In this document: positions 41,104 to 49,324 of the stretch, one piece after another
How the letters are laid out: each line of letters opens with the position of its first letter
Numbering within the stretch: position 1 is the stretch's first letter
Assembly (NCBI GenBank): GCA_913057945.1
Contig: CAJXOF010000009.1
Coordinates: 124,001-188,000 of the forward strand
From: an uncultured Hyphomonadaceae bacterium
Lineage (GTDB): Bacteria > Pseudomonadota > Alphaproteobacteria > Caulobacterales > Hyphomonadaceae
DNA: 64,000 nt
Direction of reading: 5' to 3'
Position numbers and translations under genes: made by a program
The notes under the pieces: model-generated
Told to the model about the DNA's origin: nothing
What the model saw: the letters and a program-made list of their open reading frames with translations, nothing else
The model's database searches: none

Positions 41104-41457
41104 TCAGTCTGAAATTCGTTCAGGGTCCGGATCTTTCAGGCGAATGGGTCCACGATAGGGCGGCGGACCAGTTACAAGCCTTTCAAAAGGCGTAACGGAA
41201 CCGACTACACCAATCGCTGAAGAAAGGCCAAGCGCCACAAAATGAAGTTCTGCAGGGTGATCCTCATGATCAAGATCGTGCGGGTACTCATTGTCCAGAT
41301 CGGGCATATTATCATGACTGAGGCCCAGATCATCAAGATGATGATTGATGGCCATCACATGATGCGGTTCTTCAGCATGCGCACGCGTATGGGCCGCTCC
41401 TGACAGGAACGGTGATATGGCGAAAATCGCACAGAGAAGAGTTACCAGACGGCGCAT
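41104..41457 (-). CDS. His/Asp-rich small periplasmic protein, CzcI-like position
   Basis: The 117-residue product has a signal peptide (MRRLVTLLCAIFAISPFLSG). A His/Asp-rich middle follows, with EEPHHVMAINHHLDDLGLSH and HDLDHEDHPAELHF, about a dozen His in 50 residues. A Pro-rich tail closes the chain. It sits directly upstream of czcC in the same direction. Small His-rich periplasmic proteins in this position, such as CzcI of Cupriavidus, modulate metal efflux. I see similarity in composition and context, not proven homology. Confidence 0.72.
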   Translation of the reverse strand: MRRLVTLLCAIFAISPFLSGAAHTRAHAEEPHHVMAINHHLDDLGLSHDNMPDLDNEYPHDLDHEDHPAELHFVALGLSSAIGVVGSVTPFERLVTGPPPYRGPIRLKDPDPERISD

Positions 41458-42705
41458 GTCATTGATCCAAAGCCCAATTCAGACTGTGTGTAAAGACAGC
41501 AATTTCCATCAGGCCTGAACATAATGAAGAGATAACCTGCCGAATGGGTTCAACTCGGGAAGGCAATTTGCTGGCCGAGGCCGTCAACGGGCCGCCCGAA
41601 TACGATGATACATTGACCTTACATCATGCCATTCAAGGTGCGTGGCCACGGCGTGGACGCCAGCCATAGTTCACGTCGGCAACGTTCTGGCCACCCATAC
41701 CGCCCAGCTCGGGGCAGCCCAGACGACCCACGGTCAGGCTGCCTTGGCGAGTTCTTTGCGGCAGGCAATCATCATATCTGCATATCTGCGGTCGCCCGCA
41801 GGGCCGCATCCTCATCTTCGGGAGAAAATCCAGAAATCTCGATATGCCCCTCCTGAACGGAGACGCTCAGCCATGGAAAGGCCTTCCGCAACCGTGCGGC
41901 AGCATCTTGTGCGGGACGGCTCTGTTTGAAACCGAATGGAAACCAGACAGACACGACCGTCCTCCATACAAGGCATCTAGGCGCGTGCCGGAACGAATCT
42001 CCGATCCGGGCCGGGGCGCAAGTGACGGCCAAGCTATCAGCGAGATGGATCAGATCCTTGTTTGCGGTATTAGGCATAGCTTCGCCTTGAATACGGCATG
42101 TCCGAATCCTTTAGTGCAGCAATTCAAGATTCTCCAGAGCGCGGATCTTCAAAAATACCGAATAGATTCAGTATATTCGGCGATTTAGCAGGAAGTGGGG
42201 TGGCGGAGAGGAAGTCCTTATTCCGTCATGTCGGGCCATTATACATGCTTGTTTTCAATGTAAAAATTAAATTCGCGTGCAGCACTTTGTGCAGCAAAAT
42301 GTGCAGCACTTTTTTTTATGTAGAAGCATGACATTCCTGGTGTCGGCTGGTGAACGCGGCAATGTCTCTATCTATATACGGTGCATGTGCGCTGCTCACA
42401 GATCGCCCTAAGGGACGTTCAAGACTTTCCTCAAGTTTTCGGACCCCGATGTCGTACTGCACTCGCAGATAACTTCTATTGTCGAATATGTAACCGCGCA
42501 ATCAAATCGTGCTGATTGGCCCGTTTTTCCCGTAAGCACCTTGACCCGATTCCGGCCCCCCGTCAGAAATTCAGAGCAAGGCAAGCGCCAAACATGCGCA
42601 CCATGAAAGCCACTCGAAAGTCCGACCTCCTCAGTGATCAAGCCTGCAAGATTTTCAGGCTCAAGATCCGACATTTCCAATCTCAGATCCGCCGCGAGGG
42701 ACATT
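41458..42705. other. 1.2-kb spacer between czc and the pentapeptide gene
   Basis: No gene is well supported. A 101-codon minus-strand frame (41772-42077) encodes a protein-like stretch (QDAAARLRKAFPWLSVSVQE, then GHIEISGFSPEDEDAALRAT) with reasonable codon use. A continuation in another frame ends CRKELAKAA and a stop near 41745. It may be a small hypothetical or frameshifted gene, but I do not recognise it. The right part is AT-rich with a tandem 12-bp repeat (42277-42312). The czc promoter should lie just right of 41457. Confidence 0.4.
42277..42312. repeat. Three tandem 12-bp repeats, GTGCAGCA core
   Basis: GTGCAGCACTTT, GTGCAGCAAAAT and GTGCAGCACTTT start at 42277, 42289 and 42301, exactly 12 bp apart, followed by a further T run. 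They lie about 400 bp upstream of the pentapeptide-repeat gene. The regular spacing suggests iterated protein sites or slippage. Confidence 0.8.
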
Positions 42706-43365
42706 ATGAAAACGTACGATCAAAGTACATTTCTATCCATGATTAAGCAGGGTGAACACACAGACCTGGAAAACGCTTCGCTCATTTCTGTGGATTGCTC
42801 CAATCAGGATCTTGCTGCGGTAAATTGGAAACGGGTGAATGCGGTTGATTGTCAGTTTCGATCCTCCGACCTGTCCGGCTCTGTTTTCACACATTGCAAG
42901 ATGACAAACACAGGATTTGAAGCTGCGGAAGGATGCGATGTAAAGTTTGATCTCTGCAACTTGGCCAACTCTAATTGGCGAGGGGCGTCCCTATCAGGGT
43001 CTTCTTTCACGGAGTGCAAACTGACCGGAGCCAATTTCAGTGAAGCACGCCTGCTGGGAGCTTCATTTCAGCATTGCATCCTCAGAGAGGTATTCTTGCG
43101 AAATGCGTCATTCCGTAAACAGACGCTTGAAGGGCTCGATTTTGAAGGTGCCGATCTTGACGGAGCAGATTTTCGCAATGCGATTTTTGATGATTGCAGC
43201 TTGAGGTCAGCATCGCTCAGATTAGCCAAGTTTTCTGGAGCCGACCTGAGAGGCTGCGATCTGGGTCAGATACAATTGTCGGATGCTGGTATACTCAAAG
43301 GAGCCATTGTATCGAAATCACAAGCCACTGACCTCCTCGGAGGGTTGGGCATATCTGTCCTATAG
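42706..43365 (+). CDS. Pentapeptide-repeat protein, Qnr/McbG-like size
   Basis: I chose ATG 42706 with GAGGG five bases upstream; the longer frame from 42634 adds residues without repeat character. The 219-residue product is almost entirely A(D/N)LXX-type pentapeptides (ANFSEARLLGASFQHCILRE, ADLDGADFRNAIFDDCSLRS), which predicts a right-handed beta-helix. The C-terminal tail (GAIVSKSQATDLLGGLGISV) resembles the dimerisation tail of DNA-mimic pentapeptide proteins such as Qnr, which are about 218 residues long. DNA gyrase protection is possible but not shown. Many repeat cores carry Cys. Confidence 0.85.
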   Translation: MKTYDQSTFLSMIKQGEHTDLENASLISVDCSNQDLAAVNWKRVNAVDCQFRSSDLSGSVFTHCKMTNTGFEAAEGCDVKFDLCNLANSNWRGASLSGSSFTECKLTGANFSEARLLGASFQHCILREVFLRNASFRKQTLEGLDFEGADLDGADFRNAIFDDCSLRSASLRLAKFSGADLRGCDLGQIQLSDAGILKGAIVSKSQATDLLGGLGISVL

Positions 43366-43451
43366 GCGCCTAGAGGCATTGTATTGCGGGACCGTGTGCA
43401 GACACTATTCGGCACCAGCCAGCATGAATGGATCAGGGATTCTCGTCGATC

Positions 43452-44276
43452 TCAGAATAACGCTTCGTCATCCCAATCTTTTCTTATGGAGAATCCCATG
43501 GAGCTGGCGAGGGCTGATAATTGTGTATCGAGTATTTTTGCTCCGTAGATATTTCGCGCGCCCCAAAGATCGGTTCCAATGAGCTCCCCCCTGGAGAAAT
43601 CAATCTCACCAAGATCGGCATTGGAAAGATCACATGCCTCGAAAACGCTGCCGATGAATGAGGCGCCAATACAGTCCGCGTCGGAAAAGTCACATTCCAC
43701 GAAATGGGTGTGATCAAACACGGCCCGATTAAGCCGCTTGCTTACGAAGGTGACTTTCCTTGCGATGCTCCGCCGCAACGAAAATCGGCAGATCCAGGAC
43801 TCCTTCGCGATATGACGCGAATACTCACACGTGCTCAGCTGGGTTTGATCCATCAGACAATTGTCAAATTCGCAATCAGACAAATCACATCTTGAGAAGA
43901 TTACACGGCTTAAATCGCAATCGATAAATCGCGCTCCCTTGAGATTCATTCCCGAGATCACGGAGGGCGACTGTCCAGGCGCGTTGAAATTGCAATTCAC
44001 GAAAGTGCAATCCTGAAAGTTTCCTTGATCGATCTTCACGGAATAGAATTCGCAGGAATCGAATGTTGTCGACTGGGCCTCACAATTTGCGAGGGAGGAA
44101 GTTTCAAAAATCACCCGTTTTAACAATCTGTCGGATAGCAGAGCTGTAAGCGTGAGATTGGAAATGACGCCAAATTGAACAGTGTCCAGACCGGTAAAGT
44201 CCGCCGCGTTCATTCGCTGGTGATCTTCACCTGGGCCACAGCGATAATCGAATTCAGGATTGAGAGGGTCGAACAT
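43452..44276 (-). CDS. Second pentapeptide-repeat protein, Cys-rich
   Basis: The 274-residue product from ATG 44276 is a pentapeptide-repeat protein with unusually many Cys at the repeat centre (FIDCDLSRVIFSRCDLSDCE, FVECDFSDADCIGASFIG). A break with basic residues around SRHIAKESWICRFSLRRSIA interrupts the helix. The C-terminus again has a helical tail (GAKILDTQLSALASSMGFSI). The frame stays open upstream to a TTG at 44366, with a run of nine G in between, so the start is uncertain. It converges on the other pentapeptide gene, 86 bp away. Confidence 0.82.
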   Translation of the reverse strand: MFDPLNPEFDYRCGPGEDHQRMNAADFTGLDTVQFGVISNLTLTALLSDRLLKRVIFETSSLANCEAQSTTFDSCEFYSVKIDQGNFQDCTFVNCNFNAPGQSPSVISGMNLKGARFIDCDLSRVIFSRCDLSDCEFDNCLMDQTQLSTCEYSRHIAKESWICRFSLRRSIARKVTFVSKRLNRAVFDHTHFVECDFSDADCIGASFIGSVFEACDLSNADLGEIDFSRGELIGTDLWGARNIYGAKILDTQLSALASSMGFSIRKDWDDEALF

Positions 44277-44531
44277 TATTTCGGCTCGTTCACTAAGATA
44301 GGGAGGGAAAGCTGACCGGTTGCCCCCCCCCTTGCGCGATTCGGATGGGTTATTCCCTTCATTCAATGCAAGACAGCTATCCGGCCAATCTGGTTGACGC
44401 TCGGGCGCGGGCGAATGGGGCGTCTGCGCGCATTGCTTTCCAGCTTGTCCCGTGAACCGGAAGCCCTAGCACATAACCGGGCGAGCCAGGCCCTGTCATG
44501 GGAAAACCGGCTGTCCGTCAGACTTCACCGA

Positions 44532-45602
44532 TCAGGTCTTCAGCCCAAGCGCTTCCAGCACATCATGATCCAGGGCTGCATGAAAGACCCGTTCAGCGGA
44601 GCGCTCGACAATATCCGGCGCTCCCATGTCTCGTGGCACGGCGCCATAGGACGCAACTGCATGTGCCATGTTCTGCCGGTAGGACAACCACGCATCTTCA
44701 AAAGCAGGCGCCTCGCCGTGATGGGCCCTCAGCGCGTCAAGATAGTGCCGGACAAGATCCCGTTCATGTGTGCGGCGCTGGGGCACGTCCAAGGCTGTCA
44801 CAATAATCCAGGACATGTCATGCGCGTAATTGCCTGCAAAACACAATTGCCAGTCCAGAAATCCGGGCCTGCCATTGCTCTCGTAAAAAATGTTGCCGCC
44901 ATGAAGGTCGCCGTGAAGGAATGTATGGGGACGTGCATCCATCAGGCTCCACAAGGTCTCCAGGGATTGTTTTGCCGTCGACGAATCTCGCAATATCTGT
45001 TCGAGCAAATCACCATGCTTGCACGCCAGCAGTTCTTCCCAATGCGCCGGGCGATAGAGGTATTTCAGGAATACACGCTGTGGTTCGCGCCACTTCTCAT
45101 ATTTTCGCAATCGGGAATCACCCCACCAGCCGGCATGAAGCTGCGCGATTGTCTCAAGCACAGCCGCGACATCATCAGGCGATACAGCCGCCAGATTAGA
45201 GGCAAATCGCACGCCTCCCGGGCGCCTCTGCAAGTCTTCCAGGACCACAATGCCTTGGGGTGCAGCACTTGTGGCAGCATAGTAAGAATGCGGAATATTC
45301 AGCTCTATGTCAGGGGCGACTTCATTGTAGAATATCGCCTCCTGTTGCAAGGCCTGATAGACCCGCTTGCGCCAGGTGTCGTCAAACCCGCCCTTCACAT
45401 AGACAGAGTCGGGGGGCGTCTGTCCGGCCTTGTTGGAGTAGGTCAGGACAAAACAGGCCGACATGGAGGTGCCCCGGTGCCCCCCCGTTCGACGACAGGT
45501 CTCAACCGTTACCCCGGGAAACTGATTCTGGAGTATGTCGGAAAGCCAGCTCGCATCAATGTCATCCAGATCAAGCGGGAGGTCGCGAGGAGATTTAATC
45601 AT
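44532..45602 (-). CDS. Aminoglycoside/choline-kinase-like phosphotransferase
   Basis: The 356-residue product has the kinase-like catalytic loop FLHGDLHGGNIFYE, the metal-binding FLDWQLCFAGNYAHDMSW and an N-terminal lobe with DSVYVKGGF. These features fit the APH/EcKinase superfamily. I chose ATG 45602; an in-frame GTG at 45641 lacks a ribosome site. Genes of this family often accompany acyl-CoA dehydrogenases and SDRs in lipid or aromatic degradation loci of actinobacteria and alphaproteobacteria. The substrate is unknown. It follows the SDR gene by 77 bp in the same direction. Confidence 0.82.
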   Translation of the reverse strand: MIKSPRDLPLDLDDIDASWLSDILQNQFPGVTVETCRRTGGHRGTSMSACFVLTYSNKAGQTPPDSVYVKGGFDDTWRKRVYQALQQEAIFYNEVAPDIELNIPHSYYAATSAAPQGIVVLEDLQRRPGGVRFASNLAAVSPDDVAAVLETIAQLHAGWWGDSRLRKYEKWREPQRVFLKYLYRPAHWEELLACKHGDLLEQILRDSSTAKQSLETLWSLMDARPHTFLHGDLHGGNIFYESNGRPGFLDWQLCFAGNYAHDMSWIIVTALDVPQRRTHERDLVRHYLDALRAHHGEAPAFEDAWLSYRQNMAHAVASYGAVPRDMGAPDIVERSAERVFHAALDHDVLEALGLKT

Positions 45603-45679
45603 GTCAAATTTTGCCTGAATTGGAAGAGATACAAGGTGCACACACGATGATCAGGGCCAGGGGCAAGGCAAGTCAGACA

Positions 45680-46522
45680 TTACGGGCGGTCCGCAGCACC
45701 CGTGCTGCTCATCCGCATGCCCGATGTTCTTGACGCGCCCGAATGGGGAAACAGCCCAGGCCCCCAGGCAAGCAACCCTCCGTCTACAAGCAATGTGGTT
45801 CCTGTCACAAAGCGGGATTCATCACTCCCGAGATACACAGCTGCATAGGCAATGTCGTTGGACTGCCCCGTATCGGGCCAGGGCTGCTTGCCCTTCATGA
45901 AAGTCTTCATTTCATCATCCGACGCAGCCGGAACCAGCGGTGTATGAATGCCACCAGGCGCTATGGCATTCACCCGGATGCGGTCTGCTGAAAGTTGTAT
46001 GGCAGCGTTTTTCGTCAAATTTATAACCCCTGCCTTCGCAGCAGAATATGCCGCAGGCCCGCTTCCTCCGCCCAGACCGGCGGTGGAAGACGTATTGATG
46101 ATGGCTCCGCCACCCGTATTCTTCATGGCAGGCGCCCCATGCTTGATGCCATAGAATACGCCGCGCATCATGATATCGAACGTCTTGTCCCAATCTTCTG
46201 AACGCGTCTCGACTATGGGACTCATGGCCCCGCCAACACCGGCATTGTTGAAGACAATATCAAGCCGCCCAAACGCGCCCACGGCCAAAGCGATCATCGC
46301 TTCTACCTGGCTCTCTTCGCAGACATCGGTCTTTATAAATCTTATCGCATCCTCATGGCCGGCTCGTGTCGCCAAATCGAGCGTGGCCTTTCCCGCCGCC
46401 TCATTCAGATCTGCAACGACCACTGACGCGCCTTCGCGCAGATACATGAGCGCGGACGCCTGCCCCATACCGCTTGCGCCGCCGGTAATGACCGCGACCT
46501 TGCCTTCCAATCTTCCGCCCAT
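45680..46522 (-). CDS. SDR-family NAD(P)-dependent oxidoreductase
   Basis: The 280-residue product starts at ATG 46522 with AGGGGA upstream. It has the classical SDR cofactor motif VAVITGGASGMG, the NNAGVGG motif and the catalytic YSAAKAG, and ends VDGGLLAWG plus a short tail. It probably oxidises a hydroxyacyl or dihydrodiol intermediate of the catabolic island. It shares the region upstream with an AATAAAACAA-type motif near 46660. The exact substrate cannot be read from sequence. Confidence 0.88.
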   Translation of the reverse strand: MGGRLEGKVAVITGGASGMGQASALMYLREGASVVVADLNEAAGKATLDLATRAGHEDAIRFIKTDVCEESQVEAMIALAVGAFGRLDIVFNNAGVGGAMSPIVETRSEDWDKTFDIMMRGVFYGIKHGAPAMKNTGGGAIINTSSTAGLGGGSGPAAYSAAKAGVINLTKNAAIQLSADRIRVNAIAPGGIHTPLVPAASDDEMKTFMKGKQPWPDTGQSNDIAYAAVYLGSDESRFVTGTTLLVDGGLLAWGPGLFPHSGASRTSGMRMSSTGAADRP

Positions 46523-47031
46523 CGATTTCCCCTGCTCTGAGTTTCCTGGTGTTCGTCTCTCATCCATCCCAGCGTCTTCCAGACTCTCAAGCCCAGCAAG
46601 AAACTGCACCATGGATCAGATTTCGGGCTCATCTAGATCCCGCGTCAATTAATACCCTTGTTTTATTCTATCTTTCGCGGATTGCAATGATGTTCGCGTG
46701 CTGTTGCGCACGCAACCGCCCGCCCGCTCCGGCTTCGTCTTTCAGTGACCTTCCAATCCTCCTCACGGGACACCGGGGGGCTTAGATTATTTGCCAACAC
46801 GAAATAAAAGGCCAACGGTGCCTTGCGGCCTTCGCCGCAGGCTCCGTTGGCAAGGTGGCCGAAGTGCGCACAAGGAGGAAACACTGCACTTCGGCGAGAC
46901 TGGGCTTGGACGTGATGTGTCCAACACTCCCGATCCATGCACAATTTATCGTCGCCTTCCGCAAGAGACAATCAAAAAAGTACAAGTGTTTTATTTTATT
47001 GCTGAGATGTGAGGACTGGCAGGGCCGTAGT
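46523..47031. other. Spacer between SDR and ferredoxin genes
   Basis: No gene is supported in this 509-bp stretch. It contains the SDR promoter side with the AATAAAACAA motif and the terminator of the ferredoxin transcript at 46811-46851. Confidence 0.5.
46811..46851 (-). terminator. Terminator of the ferredoxin transcript
   Basis: GCCAACGG..GCC.TGCGG pairs with CCGCAGGC.CCGTTGGC around the loop CCTTCG, giving a stem of about 16 bp with one mismatch and one bulge. On the minus strand it is followed by CTTTTATTTC. It lies 180 bp downstream of the ferredoxin stop. Confidence 0.75.
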
Positions 47032-47358
47032 CTAGGCCTCGCCTTGCGTCTCGGGCGTCTCCACTCCAAGACCGTCAAGCGCCTCTGTAACGAGGATCTG
47101 GCATGACAATCGCGAGTTTTTCCGGACATCGCTGGCAAAACTCAACATGTCCTGCTCCGCCGCCGAGGCTGCTCCCATCTGGGAGAGGAAGGCCGGATCA
47201 ATATAGACATGGCATGTTGCACACGCGCATGCCCCGCCGCATTCGGCCTCCAGGTCCGGGATGTCATTCTTCACAGCGGCCTCCATCAGGGTTTCACCCG
47301 TCTGGGCATCCACTTCCCGGGCAACGCCTGTATGGTCGGTAAAAGTAATTCTTGGCAT
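47032..47358 (-). CDS. 2Fe-2S ferredoxin (adrenodoxin/putidaredoxin type)
   Basis: The 108-residue product has the vertebrate-type cluster motif ECGGACACATCHVY with a distal LSCQI, giving the four Cys ligands. It starts at ATG 47358 (MPRITFTDHTG); an earlier in-frame ATG at 47376 is possible. It probably delivers electrons to the Rieske dioxygenase at the right edge of the window or to another oxygenase. The reductase partner is not next to it. It follows the SDR/dioxygenase pair by 110 bp. Confidence 0.9.
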   Translation of the reverse strand: MPRITFTDHTGVAREVDAQTGETLMEAAVKNDIPDLEAECGGACACATCHVYIDPAFLSQMGAASAAEQDMLSFASDVRKNSRLSCQILVTEALDGLGVETPETQGEA

Positions 47359-47468
47359 GGCCGCGCATGTCTCCATTGGTCTAAATTGGGAATTCCCGAA
47401 GCGGACGGTTTCATTATGCTGACAAGAAGCCAGCCGATATGCCCTGACAAAAGGGTCTGGAAAGTCAG

Positions 47469-48212
47469 TTACTGCATGGTGCTTCCACCGTTCACACTGA
47501 TTACCTGGCCGGTGACGAAACGGGCCTCGTCAAGACACAGATACGACACCATTGAGGCCACTTCGTCAGGTTCGGCAGACCGACCTTTCGGGATCACCGC
47601 CTCCATTTCGGCGACGATCGGATTGTTCGCCTCCTTGGCAGCAATCACTTGCGGCGTGAGCACCATGCATGGCGCGACCACATTCACCGTAATATCGTAT
47701 TGGGCATATTCTCTGGCCAATCCGGAGGCGATCGCATGCACCCCTCCCTTGGCCGCATTGTATATCGCGTGCATGACAAGCCCGTTGCGAACCGAATCTG
47801 CCCCGATGTTCACGATCCGCCCATAATCATGTTCCACCATGGACGGCAAGCTGGCGCGGGTTACCCAAAGCATGGTCCACAGATTGCGATCAATGGTCTG
47901 ACGTATGGACGTCGGAGTATGATTGCGGGTCCAGTCAATTATGCCACCCCCGGCATTGTTCACCAGGATATCGACCGTGCCGAAACGCTGGATCGCGGCG
48001 CTTACAAAGTCCGATGCTGCATGCTCATCGCTCAGATCCGCGACACTGAGCAAAGGGTTTCCTCCAAGCTCCCGCCCTGCCCGGTCCAGGGCCTCCGGAT
48101 CAATATCGGCCAAAGCAATATTCGCCCCTCCCGCGGACAGGCGCCTTGCCACTGCGAGCCCGATCGGGCTCGCCCCCCCTGTTATGAGGGCGGTCTTGCC
48201 ATGATACTTCAT
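47469..48212 (-). CDS. SDR oxidoreductase, probable cis-dihydrodiol dehydrogenase
   Basis: The 247-residue product has TALITGGASPIG, NNAGGG and the catalytic YNAAKGG, and ends VNGGSTMQ. It overlaps the extradiol dioxygenase gene by four bases. That coupling suggests it makes the catechol that the dioxygenase cleaves, as CmtB- or BphB-type enzymes do. The reaction is inferred from order, not residues. Confidence 0.85.
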   Translation of the reverse strand: MKYHGKTALITGGASPIGLAVARRLSAGGANIALADIDPEALDRAGRELGGNPLLSVADLSDEHAASDFVSAAIQRFGTVDILVNNAGGGIIDWTRNHTPTSIRQTIDRNLWTMLWVTRASLPSMVEHDYGRIVNIGADSVRNGLVMHAIYNAAKGGVHAIASGLAREYAQYDITVNVVAPCMVLTPQVIAAKEANNPIVAEMEAVIPKGRSAEPDEVASMVSYLCLDEARFVTGQVISVNGGSTMQ

Positions 48213-49129
48213 GATTTTGCAGTGTCTCCCAGAGGCTCAAGCGCGCCGACCTTCCCCATTCTGGGGTCTGGCACACCGTCCCAGTAATCAATGGATTCCA
48301 GGGATGCCGGCATTTCTCGGGGCTGGCGTGGATTGGATTCCGGAAACTCCTCCATGCCATAGCTGTATTCGATCGTCATGCCATCGGGATCGAGAAAATA
48401 GAGGAAGACCGATTCCGAAGGTGGATGCTTGCCTATTCCGTAAACGATCGGAACATCGGCTTTCTTCATCCGATTGGTAGCCTTGCCGATATCACCCATT
48501 TCCGTAACCATGAAATTGACATGATTCAGCCCCGGCTTGCCCGCTGATCCGACGCCCAGGGAATGATGAAACGGATTGGGAAAACATCTCATGAAGGTCA
48601 CGATTCCCTGAATGCGGTCCGAAACCCGAAAATTCATATGATCCATGAGAAAGGCCTCTGTAGCCTCCCTATCTGGGCTGCTGAGCACCACATGCCCGAG
48701 CCGGGCAATCTGGGTATGGGTCGGATGATAGGCTTCCGGTGCCGCTGCCATTTCGGAATAGAATTCGAACGTGGCCCCCGTTGTCGGCTCTGTCATGCGA
48801 AAGGCTCGCCCGATCCTGAGCGCCTGCGTTTCGGCGTCTGAAACCGGCGCACAGGCGATGCCAATCGATGTGAGATGCGCCTCTATGGCGTCAAGCGCTT
48901 CCGGGCTTTCCATCTCCCAGCCGATTCTCTTAACGCCAGGCACTTCATGCTCATACAGGGCAATATCGTGATGCCGGTCACTGCATCGCAGATAGGCGAC
49001 ACCTGAGGCGGGGCGCGCATCCATCTTCAATCCAACAAGCGTTTCATAGAAATTCACGCTGGCCTCCATATTGGTGACATTCAAACCAACATATCCGAGG
49101 CGCACATAGCGGATGGCATCGATTGACAT
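48209..49129 (-). CDS. Type I extradiol (meta-cleavage) ring dioxygenase
   Basis: The 306-residue product has two vicinal oxygen chelate domains. The active-site metal ligands H146 (LGHVVL), H203 (LNHVNF) and E254 (MTIEY), and the catalytic His near 188 (FHHSLG), are all present, matching BphC spacing. The C-terminal DPDGMTIEYSYGMEEFPE is typical of dioxygenases for substituted catechols such as dihydroxycumate. ATG 49129 has GGGAG upstream. It should cleave a catechol to a hydroxymuconic semialdehyde-type product, followed by the C-C hydrolase at 60736-61578. Confidence 0.93.
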   Translation of the reverse strand: MSIDAIRYVRLGYVGLNVTNMEASVNFYETLVGLKMDARPASGVAYLRCSDRHHDIALYEHEVPGVKRIGWEMESPEALDAIEAHLTSIGIACAPVSDAETQALRIGRAFRMTEPTTGATFEFYSEMAAAPEAYHPTHTQIARLGHVVLSSPDREATEAFLMDHMNFRVSDRIQGIVTFMRCFPNPFHHSLGVGSAGKPGLNHVNFMVTEMGDIGKATNRMKKADVPIVYGIGKHPPSESVFLYFLDPDGMTIEYSYGMEEFPESNPRQPREMPASLESIDYWDGVPDPRMGKVGALEPLGDTAKS

Positions 49130-49324
49130 TCCGTTTCTCCCTTTCAAGGAACGGCCCCGTCTCCCCAGAATTCATCCTGCGGATCAGCGCCTCTCCCACT
49201 ATCCCAATTAAAGCAATTGTCTAAATTATTGTCCAGATCGAAACTGACACTGATTATTGATCCCTATCCGTCCAGGACCGACACTCCGCTCATGCGTGTC
49301 TTCTGGACACGCTCAGGCATGCGC

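Noticed and set aside
41633..42188. Overlapping short frames on both strands between czc and the pentapeptide gene
   Set aside because: No strong start or family match; kept only as a note in the spacer entry.
44394..45650. 418-codon plus-strand frame
   Set aside because: It lies opposite the phosphotransferase gene, whose catalytic motifs are clear; no motif on this strand.
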